Assembly: GCA_030624695.1 (NCBI GenBank)
Contig: JAUXJP010000008.1
Span: 1-13,138, forward strand
Direction of reading: 5' to 3'
Length of the DNA: 13,138 nt
Source of the DNA: Candidatus Dadabacteria bacterium
GTDB lineage: Bacteria; Desulfobacterota_D; UBA1144; Nemesobacterales; JAJCZQ01
Below the pieces are notes generated by a model. The model saw only the letters and a list, made by a program, of their open reading frames with translations. It did no database searches and had not been told where the DNA came from. A program made the position numbers and the translations under genes. The stretch's first letter is position 1; each line of letters opens with the position of its first letter. Shown in pieces: positions 7,579 to 13,138 of this stretch.

Positions 7579-8577
7579 TTAATTTGAAGTGTATTTTATT
7601 TCAAGAGGCTTACCTACTTCAGGCCTTCTAACTTTCCAGATCATACCATCATAAATAAAATGCAGAAAAGAACTACCCACAATATAAATTTCAAGGGCCT
7701 GCCTGTTCCACTGCCTTCCATATAAGCTCGCGAGTATGACTATAATTGCGAACAGCGAGCTGTATATCCAGAGTTTTTTACTTGCACTTGCAAGAAGTGA
7801 TTTGTGTTCGGGCCTTTTTTTGTATTTTGAACTTACAAAAAAGTTAACAAAAGCTATGTATTCAAGCGCATGTGAAAAAGCGAAGACTATATAACCTATA
7901 ACAAGTGAATAAAGGAATATACTAAAAAGCAAAACTATGGAGATTACGTATATATTCTTTGGAATACTGATCTGCCGCCAGTTTTTTATCTCTATGTATG
8001 TATATCTTGCAGTAAAGTATATACAGGCCGCTCCTGCTACATATGCAAGCACATTGACGTACTGCATATATTCACCCAGAAACCCGAGGATGACCCTGCC
8101 GGCGCGGTATCTTTCGACTGTATGCTGTTCCTGTATAGCCATAAATAAGAAAATAAATATAAACCAGGAATATATGAGCCAAAGCTCCGTTCTTGCCTCA
8201 CCGTAACCAGCCTTTCTGGAATAGATACGCGTAAGCCCATATTTCTGGGCGACCGTATGGTACATAGTCCATATAATGGATATCGTCAAAAGGATTTTAA
8301 AACTGTCATACTTTATGAATATAAATGTTACAATAATTGCTAATACAGGAAGGGCGATATATATAAGTCTTCGTCGGCTGAATTCCTCATTTTCACCATA
8401 TACCAATGCAAATGTATAGTGCCTGTGGACATAGTTGAAAAGAAGTACTATCAGTATAATCCATGCATAGTTGTTTTGAAACATCAGCAGGAGAGCAAGA
8501 ATTACAATCCATCCAAAACTGTAAAAAATGGTATCGGCCCAGGAATTCTGAATCCAAAGTTTTTTTGCTATTTCCAT
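7579..8577 (-). CDS. Multi-pass membrane protein with conserved-looking His/Asp/Glu residues, function unknown
   Basis: I do not recognise a named family. The 332-residue protein is strongly hydrophobic, with about nine or ten membrane segments (roughly 17-33, 37-56, 71-88, 95-108, 132-147, 172-190, 209-227, 228-248, 269-285 and 296-314). There is no cleavable signal peptide and the tail is polar. Polar residues that are unusual in membrane helices recur: His51 and His53 in NYVHRHYTF at the end of the second segment, His107 in TMYHTVAQKYG, His236 with Glu239 in FSHALEY, and His306 with Asp310 in FLHFIYDGMIWK. This pattern suggests a buried metal site or haem/quinone contact, but that is inference. 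The gene starts 18 bases after the clpA stop and is likely co-transcribed with it. A small hairpin (CCAGG/CCTGG, 8590-8603) spans the clpA stop codon. Confidence 0.8.
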   Translation of the reverse strand: MEIAKKLWIQNSWADTIFYSFGWIVILALLLMFQNNYAWIILIVLLFNYVHRHYTFALVYGENEEFSRRRLIYIALPVLAIIVTFIFIKYDSFKILLTISIIWTMYHTVAQKYGLTRIYSRKAGYGEARTELWLIYSWFIFIFLFMAIQEQHTVERYRAGRVILGFLGEYMQYVNVLAYVAGAACIYFTARYTYIEIKNWRQISIPKNIYVISIVLLFSIFLYSLVIGYIVFAFSHALEYIAFVNFFVSSKYKKRPEHKSLLASASKKLWIYSSLFAIIVILASLYGRQWNRQALEIYIVGSSFLHFIYDGMIWKVRRPEVGKPLEIKYTSN

Positions 8578-8595
8578 TGTAATTTAATGCCAGGA

Positions 8596-10839
8596 TTACC
8601 TGGAGTAATTAATACTGAGACTGCCGTCTTCTAAACTTATTTCTACTGTACCGCCAATGGATATTTCTCCAAATAGAATTTTCTTTGACAGTCTTTCTGT
8701 AATTTCCCTGTCAATAAGCCTTTGAATCGGCCTGGCTCCAAGTAATGAATCATACCCGTTTTCAGCAAGGTATGTCCTTGCTTCGGGCATAAGTTGAATC
8801 TTTATTTTCTTGTTTTTTAACCTTTCTTCAAGTTCTGAGATTAGTTTATCAACAATTTTTTCAATAATCACAAGATCAAGAGCGTTAAAATTGATTATGG
8901 AAGTAAGCCTGTTTCTAAATTCGGGACTAAAAAATTTATCAATTACTTCGGTGCTTTTATCTTCATACTCCTTCTGCGTAAAACCAAGGTTTCTCCTGCT
9001 GCTTTCCCTGGATCCGGTATTAGTCGTAAAGATAAGTATTATCTGTCTGAAATCCACTTTCCTGCCGTTTGAATCGGTAAGAGTTGCATGGTCCATTACC
9101 TGTAGAAGTATGTTGTATATATCCTCATGGGCCTTTTCAATTTCATCAAGAAGTAGCACGGCGTGTGGGTTCTTATGTACGGCTTCAGTTAACTGGCCAC
9201 CCTGGTCAAATCCCACATAACCCGGGGGTGAACCAATAAGTCTTGAGACTGTGTGCTTTTCCATATACTCACTCATATCAAACCTTATGAACTCGATGCC
9301 AAGGGTTTCGGCAAGTTTTTTAGCAAGCTCGGTCTTTCCCACACCTGTCGGCCCTGAAAACATAAAGGAACCGATAGGCTTGTCTGGTTCGTTAAGCCCG
9401 GCACGAGAGATTTGTATGGAAGTTACAAGTTTATTTACCGCGTCATTCTGGCCATAAATAAACTGTTTGAGTTCATCTTCAAGGTTTATTAAAAGGGTTT
9501 TGTCTTCGACTTTTACGGTTCTTGTTGGGATTTTAGTGATTTTTGATATCAGGCTTTCGACATCCTTTACTGTTACCTGGGAAAATTCAGTTGAATTATT
9601 CCTGAGTTTAACAGCCGCACCAACTTCATCAAGAACGTCTATTGCTTTATCAGGCAATCTCCTGTCGTTCATAAATTTAGCAGAAAGCTCAACTGCTGCT
9701 TTTACGGATTTGGGAGAGTAGTAAACCTTGTGAAATTTTTCGTAATATTTTTTAATACCGTTAAGTATCTTGGTGGTTTCTTCCTCAGTGGGTTCATTTA
9801 CATCAATTTTCTGGAACCTTCTTGCAAGTGCGTGGTCTTTTTCAAATATTGTCCTGAATTCTTTGAGGGTTGTTGTCCCGATGCAGCGAATCTCGCCGTT
9901 TGCAAGTACAGGTTTTAGCATATTGGATGCATCGAGGCTTCCGCCTGAAACAGCACCGGCACCAATCACGGTGTGAATCTCATCAATAAATAACACCTTT
10001 GTAGGATCACCCTTAATACTATCTATAATGTTCTTTAACCTTTCTTCAAAGTCTCCCCTGTACCTGGTCCCGGCTGTTAATGTCCCCATTTCGAGTGCGT
10101 AAATCTGAATTTCTCTCAGATTAAGCGGGACTTCTTCTTTTACAATTTTGTAGGCAAGACCTTCTGCTATAGCAGTTTTTCCGACCCCGGCATCACCAAC
10201 TAGTATAGGGTTGTTTTTTCTTCTTCTTGATAAAATATGAACTGTTCTTTCAAGTTCTGTACCCCTTCCTATAATAGGGTCAATTTTCCCCTGTTTCGCC
10301 TTTGCCGTAAGATTTGTACAGTAAAGATTAAGTGGGTCTTTCTCGTCCTTCCTGGTTTCCTGTTCGGGTTTAGAAAGCTGATTAGCAGTACTTTCCTCAT
10401 AAGAGTCCTCTCCACCACCATGAGATACATAGCGAACAAGGTTGTAACGCGTAAGGCCCTGGTCTACAAGAAGATACAGTGCCTGGGATTCCGGGAGCCT
10501 GAATAGTGATATTAACAGATTGCTGCCGTTTATTTCCTGCTTATCTGCGGACTCTGCATGCATTGCTGCTATTCTTAAAATATATTTACTGCCCGCAGAA
10601 TATTCGGGTTCGGGAAGATACTCGGAATCGATAGGGGGCATATTATTTTCAAAAAAGTCTTCAATGGATGTTCTTAGTGTCTCAATGTCCAAACCACAGT
10701 CAAGCAGTGCTTCAGCTGCACTCGTATCATCAAGCAGCTCAAGGAGAATATGTTCAGGAGTTATAAACTCGTGTTTTCTTCTCTTTGCCTGCTCATAGGC
10801 CCTGTACAATGTCTTTTCAAGTTCTTCAGACAGTATCAA
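8596..10839 (-). CDS. clpA: ATP-dependent Clp protease ATP-binding subunit ClpA
   Basis: ClpA is a hexameric double-ring AAA unfoldase that threads substrates into the ClpP peptidase and takes N-degron substrates from ClpS. The 747 residues show a Clp N-domain (1-140), a linker, AAA ring 1 with Walker A GDAGVGKT at 215-222, pore loop GTRYRG at 257-262 and Walker B VLFIDEI at 282-288, then AAA ring 2 with Walker A GPTGVGKT at 496-503, pore loop GYVG at 540-543 and Walker B VLLLDEI at 561-567. There is no ClpB-type coiled-coil middle domain. LGF at 618-620 occupies the ClpP-docking (IGL/F) loop, so it should bind ClpP. The start is a TTG overlapping the clpS stop, with GGAGG nine bases upstream, and it matches the expected family N-terminus. 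No clpP is in the window. Arrangement with clpS is tightly coupled. Confidence 0.96.
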   Translation of the reverse strand: MILSEELEKTLYRAYEQAKRRKHEFITPEHILLELLDDTSAAEALLDCGLDIETLRTSIEDFFENNMPPIDSEYLPEPEYSAGSKYILRIAAMHAESADKQEINGSNLLISLFRLPESQALYLLVDQGLTRYNLVRYVSHGGGEDSYEESTANQLSKPEQETRKDEKDPLNLYCTNLTAKAKQGKIDPIIGRGTELERTVHILSRRRKNNPILVGDAGVGKTAIAEGLAYKIVKEEVPLNLREIQIYALEMGTLTAGTRYRGDFEERLKNIIDSIKGDPTKVLFIDEIHTVIGAGAVSGGSLDASNMLKPVLANGEIRCIGTTTLKEFRTIFEKDHALARRFQKIDVNEPTEEETTKILNGIKKYYEKFHKVYYSPKSVKAAVELSAKFMNDRRLPDKAIDVLDEVGAAVKLRNNSTEFSQVTVKDVESLISKITKIPTRTVKVEDKTLLINLEDELKQFIYGQNDAVNKLVTSIQISRAGLNEPDKPIGSFMFSGPTGVGKTELAKKLAETLGIEFIRFDMSEYMEKHTVSRLIGSPPGYVGFDQGGQLTEAVHKNPHAVLLLDEIEKAHEDIYNILLQVMDHATLTDSNGRKVDFRQIILIFTTNTGSRESSRRNLGFTQKEYEDKSTEVIDKFFSPEFRNRLTSIINFNALDLVIIEKIVDKLISELEERLKNKKIKIQLMPEARTYLAENGYDSLLGARPIQRLIDREITERLSKKILFGEISIGGTVEISLEDGSLSINYSR

Positions 10840-11177
10840 CCTTTATCGCCTCCGCTTTCGACTTCCAATACACACTTTAATGGATGCTCATACTTTTCTG
10901 CGAGCTGTTCTACCTGTGTTACCTTGGTTTTAGCAATATCAAAAGTATACACGCCAATAGTACTCTTGCCCGCTGTATGGGCTTCAACCATAATCCTGCT
11001 ACTTTCGTCTTCCGTTTTATAAAAAATTCTCATTATTATCCAGACAACAAAATCCCTCGGTGTATAGTCATCGTTAAGAAGCACAATACGATACATATCA
11101 GGTTTCTTGAGCTGAATTTTTTCTTCTGTTAGATTATCAGTATCTAACGAACCTGTGTTTAACTTTTCCTCTGACAT
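10836..11177 (-). CDS. clpS: ClpS, N-degron recognition adaptor for ClpA
   Basis: ClpS binds proteins with certain N-terminal residues and delivers them to ClpA. The protein has 113 residues: a flexible acidic N-terminal extension (1-26), needed in known ClpS proteins for delivery, and a core from about 28. The alpha-amino-binding residues are present: Asn35, Asp36 and Asp37 in LLNDDYTP, and His67 in EAHTAG. Further family signatures are GVYTFDIAKTK at 75-85 and EHPLKCVLE at 97-105. The gatekeeper position, Met40 in E. coli, is Arg41 here (YTPRDFVV), which may change which N-terminal residues fit. The stop codon TGA overlaps the TTG start of clpA. The FemAB-like gene ends 20 bases upstream, so the three genes look like one operon. 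Confidence 0.96.
   Translation of the reverse strand: MSEEKLNTGSLDTDNLTEEKIQLKKPDMYRIVLLNDDYTPRDFVVWIIMRIFYKTEDESSRIMVEAHTAGKSTIGVYTFDIAKTKVTQVEQLAEKYEHPLKCVLEVESGGDKG
10849..10853 (-). promoter_or_regulatory. Shine-Dalgarno supporting the TTG start of clpA
   Basis: On the minus strand this reads GGAGG inside the last codons of clpS, nine bases before the TTG at 10839-10837. It supports a TTG start giving MILSEELE, which aligns with the usual ClpA N-terminus, and a 4-base TTGA stop/start overlap. Confidence 0.75.
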
Positions 11178-11197
11178 TGTCTTATTCCAATTCTACA

Positions 11198-12346
11198 TCA
11201 ATTACATAAATATTTTAACGGTGATTTTTTATTATAACTATCTATTATTTCAAGCATATAAATTTTTTCACTTTCCAGGTAATGACTGATTGAATGGCTT
11301 GCTGATTCATTGAATATAATGTGAGAGCTGAATATTGGTACTGCACTGAATCCTCTAAGGAATTTGTGTTCCCCCTGTGCCCCGGCTTCAAACCTGTTGA
11401 GGCCATTCCTGATGGAATAGTCAATGAGGCTGTAATAACAGCATTCAAAGTGAAGATTGCTTATATCTGCTATGGTTCCCCAGTATCTTCCAAAGAGAGT
11501 GGAATTTTTAATAAAATTAAATGACCCTCCAATCCATGTGCCTTTGTCTTTTGCCATAACCATTACAATATTATCAGAAAAAATGTCGTGAATTAAATCA
11601 AAAAAATTGTAGTTTAAATAGGCATTGCCCCATTTTTTTGTATGAGTGTCAAAATAAAACTGCCACATGGCTTCTATATGCTCTTTTTTTATTTTGTTAC
11701 CCTGAAGGATTTCAATCTCTACACTCGATTCTTTAATAGCTTTTCTCTCTTTCTTAATCTGTTTCCTTTTTGATGATTTAAGGTCACCCAGAAATGAATC
11801 AAAATCGGTATAGTCTCTGTTATGCCAGTGATACTGATGAGTAATTCGTTCCATAAATCCGGATTCGGTAAATAGTCGTTGTTCGTCTTCCTCTACAAAA
11901 AGGCAGTGAATTGAAGAAAGTCCAAGGTCTATTGCGAGTTTCAAAGCACTGTCTATGAGCTTTTGTGCACATTTTTTAAATTCATATTCAGGGTGTACAA
12001 TGATTCTTCGGCCTGTGGTAGGGGTAAATGGTATGCCAATAACCCCTTTTGGATAGTAGTCAAGTCCTGCCTGCTGATAAGCCCGTGCCCATTCCCAATC
12101 GAAAATAAACTCTCCGTAAGAATCTGTTTTAATAAAAAAAGAAAGAGAACCTACAAGTTTATCTTTATCATATAATAGCAAGTAACGGGGGTCCCAGCCG
12201 GTGCCTTTGCCAATACAGCCGGACTCTTCGAGGCAGTATAAAAATTCATAATCAAAAAAAGGATGTCCATTATCCTGGATAGAGTTATAAGATTCTTTAT
12301 CTGTATCCTTTATTGAATCTATAATTCTTGTTTCCAGGCAGTCCAT
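11198..12346 (-). CDS. FemAB/GNAT-fold acyl- or aminoacyltransferase of the PF04339 (COG3146) type
   Basis: The 382-residue protein matches the PF04339/COG3146 group, usually labelled peptidoglycan biosynthesis/recognition or GNAT family, whose reaction is not established. Landmarks in order are HPFFDYEFLYCLEESGCIG at 28-46, TGWDPRYLLLYD at 49-60, SYGEFIFDWEWARAYQQAG at 76-94, YYPKGVIGIPFTPTTGRR at 97-114, YHWHNRDYTDFDSFL at 172-186, the basic patch SKRKQIKKERK at 192-202, KKWGNAYLN at 237-245, LFGRYWG at 284-290, LHFECCYY at 298-305 and EAGAQGEHKFLRG at 320-332. Two GNAT-like halves (about 1-180 and 180-345) resemble FemX and leucyl/phenylalanyl-tRNA-protein transferase architecture. No signal peptide or membrane helix is seen, so it is cytoplasmic. 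It starts the clpS-clpA run, 20 bases before clpS. A peptidoglycan or acyl-CoA substrate is equally possible. No Shine-Dalgarno precedes the ATG. Confidence 0.85.
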   Translation of the reverse strand: MDCLETRIIDSIKDTDKESYNSIQDNGHPFFDYEFLYCLEESGCIGKGTGWDPRYLLLYDKDKLVGSLSFFIKTDSYGEFIFDWEWARAYQQAGLDYYPKGVIGIPFTPTTGRRIIVHPEYEFKKCAQKLIDSALKLAIDLGLSSIHCLFVEEDEQRLFTESGFMERITHQYHWHNRDYTDFDSFLGDLKSSKRKQIKKERKAIKESSVEIEILQGNKIKKEHIEAMWQFYFDTHTKKWGNAYLNYNFFDLIHDIFSDNIVMVMAKDKGTWIGGSFNFIKNSTLFGRYWGTIADISNLHFECCYYSLIDYSIRNGLNRFEAGAQGEHKFLRGFSAVPIFSSHIIFNESASHSISHYLESEKIYMLEIIDSYNKKSPLKYLCN

Positions 12347-12442
12347 TTTGTTTGAGAAATTATTAGATTATTTAATAATATTAACTATTATTTTGGATTC
12401 TTTAATAAAAAAAGAATAATTATTAGTCAGCAGGGGTTTTTG
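12347..12442. promoter_or_regulatory. AT-rich divergent spacer holding promoters for the FemAB-like/clp run and the VOC/ABC-F pair
   Basis: These 96 bases are the only spacer between genes transcribed away from each other, so both promoters should lie here. The sequence is extremely AT-rich. On the + strand AATAAT (12415-12420) could be a -10 element with a weak TTGGAT (12393-12398) 16 bases upstream, but in such AT-rich DNA the match means little. No clear operator or riboswitch is seen. The role as a promoter region is inferred from gene orientation. Confidence 0.45.
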
Positions 12443-12667
12443 ATGAATTTGACACAGTATGTTGGTGTTGTAATGGAAATGAAGGATTGGATGATTTTTT
12501 CCAGTTCTCTAAAAGATATGGAAATTGATTTTATTATTGAGCCGCATATAAGATTTGAGGGACAGGCTGGAGAACAGGCTACAATGTTTTTCTACGACCC
12601 AACCGGCAACGCCCTGGAATTTAAAGCATTTAAAGATATTGAGGACGGACTTTTTAAGACAGAATGA
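12443..12667 (+). CDS. C-terminal half of a VOC/glyoxalase-family protein, 5'-truncated
   Basis: The reading frame encodes about 74 residues that match only the second half of a VOC-fold (glyoxalase/bleomycin-resistance superfamily) protein. It has the VVMEMKDW strand-helix start, then FIIEPHIRFEGQAGEQATMF, then the characteristic DPTGNALEFKAF with a Glu that is normally a metal ligand. The first beta-alpha-beta-beta-beta module, with its His ligand and the FY..LG segment, is absent. Upstream is only the spacer and the oppositely oriented FemAB-like gene. A Shine-Dalgarno-like GGGG (12433-12436) lies six bases before the ATG; a TTG sits one codon upstream. The stop overlaps the next ATG as ATGA. 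It may be a decayed remnant, a real half-domain protein that dimerises, or a leader kept because it couples translation of the ABC-F gene. The family call is firm; function is doubtful. Confidence 0.7.
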   Translation: MNLTQYVGVVMEMKDWMIFSSSLKDMEIDFIIEPHIRFEGQAGEQATMFFYDPTGNALEFKAFKDIEDGLFKTE

Positions 12668-13138
12668 TAACTATTACAGGATTCAATCACTCTTTTAAAG
12701 GCAAGAAAATCTTCGACGGCCTTGACTGGAGTATAAAAAAGAACAAAAAATACGGGCTTGTTGGCCCGAATGGTACTGGTAAGACCACGCTACTCGAAGC
12801 AATATCAGGTTCACTCGAAACTGAATCCGGTTCGGTCTCAATACCAAAGAAAATCGTAATAGGTTACCTCTCACAGGACCTTAAGTTTGACCAGACAAAA
12901 AGAAAAATTGTTGAAGAAGCCCTGAGCGCATTATTGGGAAGCTCAGGAATTGATGAGTATGAATTGGACAGAGTAAAATTCCAGGCAGAAAAAATTCTAA
13001 TGGGACTTGGCTTTGAGAAGAAGCAGCTTGAAGAAAAAACCTCCACACTGTCCGGTGGATGGAAAATGAGAATAGAGCTTGCAAAACTCTTGCTTAAAGG
13101 GCCTAATGTCCTTTTGCTTGATGAACCAACAAACCATC
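12664..13138 (+). CDS. ABC-F family ATPase, N-terminal part (3' end outside window)
   Basis: ABC-F proteins are soluble twin-ATPase factors that act on the ribosome, not transporters. The visible 158 residues cover most of the first ATPase domain: Walker A GPNGTGKTT at 34-42, the Q-loop Gln71 in YLSQD, the signature LSGGWKMR at 129-136, and Walker B VLLLDEPTNH at 149-158, where the window ends. DEPTNH is characteristic of ABC-F. The stretch from Q-loop to signature is only about 58 residues. In typical members a helical hairpin arm of some 40 or more residues is inserted here, and this one has little more than LLGSSGID between EEALSA and the EYELDRVKFQAEKILMGLGF helix. The start overlaps the VOC-remnant stop as ATGA, so translation is probably coupled. 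The subgroup (Uup, YheS, YbiT or other) cannot be decided without the rest. Confidence 0.93.
   Translation, partial: MITITGFNHSFKGKKIFDGLDWSIKKNKKYGLVGPNGTGKTTLLEAISGSLETESGSVSIPKKIVIGYLSQDLKFDQTKRKIVEEALSALLGSSGIDEYELDRVKFQAEKILMGLGFEKKQLEEKTSTLSGGWKMRIELAKLLLKGPNVLLLDEPTNH

Noticed and set aside
8810..9220. 136-codon open frame on the + strand
   Set aside because: It lies wholly antisense to clpA, in the region of its second ATPase ring; the translation is Ser/Leu-rich with no family resemblance, and clpA is unambiguous.
12347..12442. Search for the missing N-terminal half of the VOC gene in other frames of the spacer
   Set aside because: The spacer is too short and AT-rich; no FY..LG or His-ligand motif appears, so a simple frameshift does not explain the truncation.
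1..13138. CRISPR arrays, tRNA or rRNA genes, insertion sequences, phage or defence modules
   Set aside because: No regularly spaced repeats, cloverleaf-like or rRNA-like segments, transposase or integrase motifs were seen; nearly all sequence is accounted for by the listed genes.

Overview
The window comes from an AT-rich bacterial chromosome. It is gene-dense, with only housekeeping-type genes and no rRNA, tRNA, insertion sequence, phage gene or CRISPR array that I can recognise. The gene set (EtfBA, MurI, RadA, a Lon-related protease, ClpS/ClpA, an ABC-F ATPase and a PF04339-type FemAB-like protein) points to a bacterium that makes peptidoglycan and probably has a Gram-negative envelope. 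Some genes have clear Shine-Dalgarno sites (etfA, lon, clpA); others have none (radA, murI, the FemAB-like gene). I cannot assign a phylum with confidence. An FCB-group lineage such as Ignavibacteria, or Spirochaetota, is a guess.

Layout. On the left, + strand: the end of etfB followed by complete etfA, closed by a strong intrinsic terminator at about 1407-1442. Facing it is a run of nine minus-strand genes covering 12346 down to 1441. In transcription order these are a FemAB/GNAT-fold protein (PF04339-like), clpS, clpA, a histidine-bearing multi-pass membrane protein, a tandem-hotdog acyl-CoA thioesterase, an orphan topoisomerase-type zinc ribbon, a Lon-related AAA protease, radA and murI. 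The run probably has internal breaks: a hairpin plus T-run lies after the zinc-ribbon gene at 6202-6232, and modest AT-rich gaps lie before the thioesterase and zinc-ribbon genes. On the right, + strand and divergent from the FemAB-like gene across an AT-rich spacer (12347-12442): a half-length VOC/glyoxalase gene overlapping the start of an ABC-F ATPase that runs off the window. No stretch above 300 bases lacks a gene.

How the genes fit together. EtfBA carries electrons from flavin dehydrogenases, and the thioesterase acts on acyl-CoA. The minus-strand run is rich in protein quality control: ClpS recognises N-degrons and hands them to the ClpA unfoldase, and the Lon-related protein is an independent ATP-dependent protease. 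The most suggestive arrangement is the FemAB-like gene 20 bases upstream of clpS-clpA. FemAB-like folds include the aminoacyl-tRNA-protein transferases that create N-degrons, so a functional link can be tested.

Other points of interest: ClpS has Arg where the Met gatekeeper normally sits; the thioesterase appears to split its active site between its two hotdog domains; the membrane protein carries His/Asp/Glu in several helices, like a buried metal site; the VOC gene lacks its first half; and the ABC-F protein lacks most of the arm usually inserted in its first ATPase domain. Two start sites are revised here: the Lon-related gene starts at an ATG with a good Shine-Dalgarno (6108), and clpA starts at a TTG overlapping the clpS stop.
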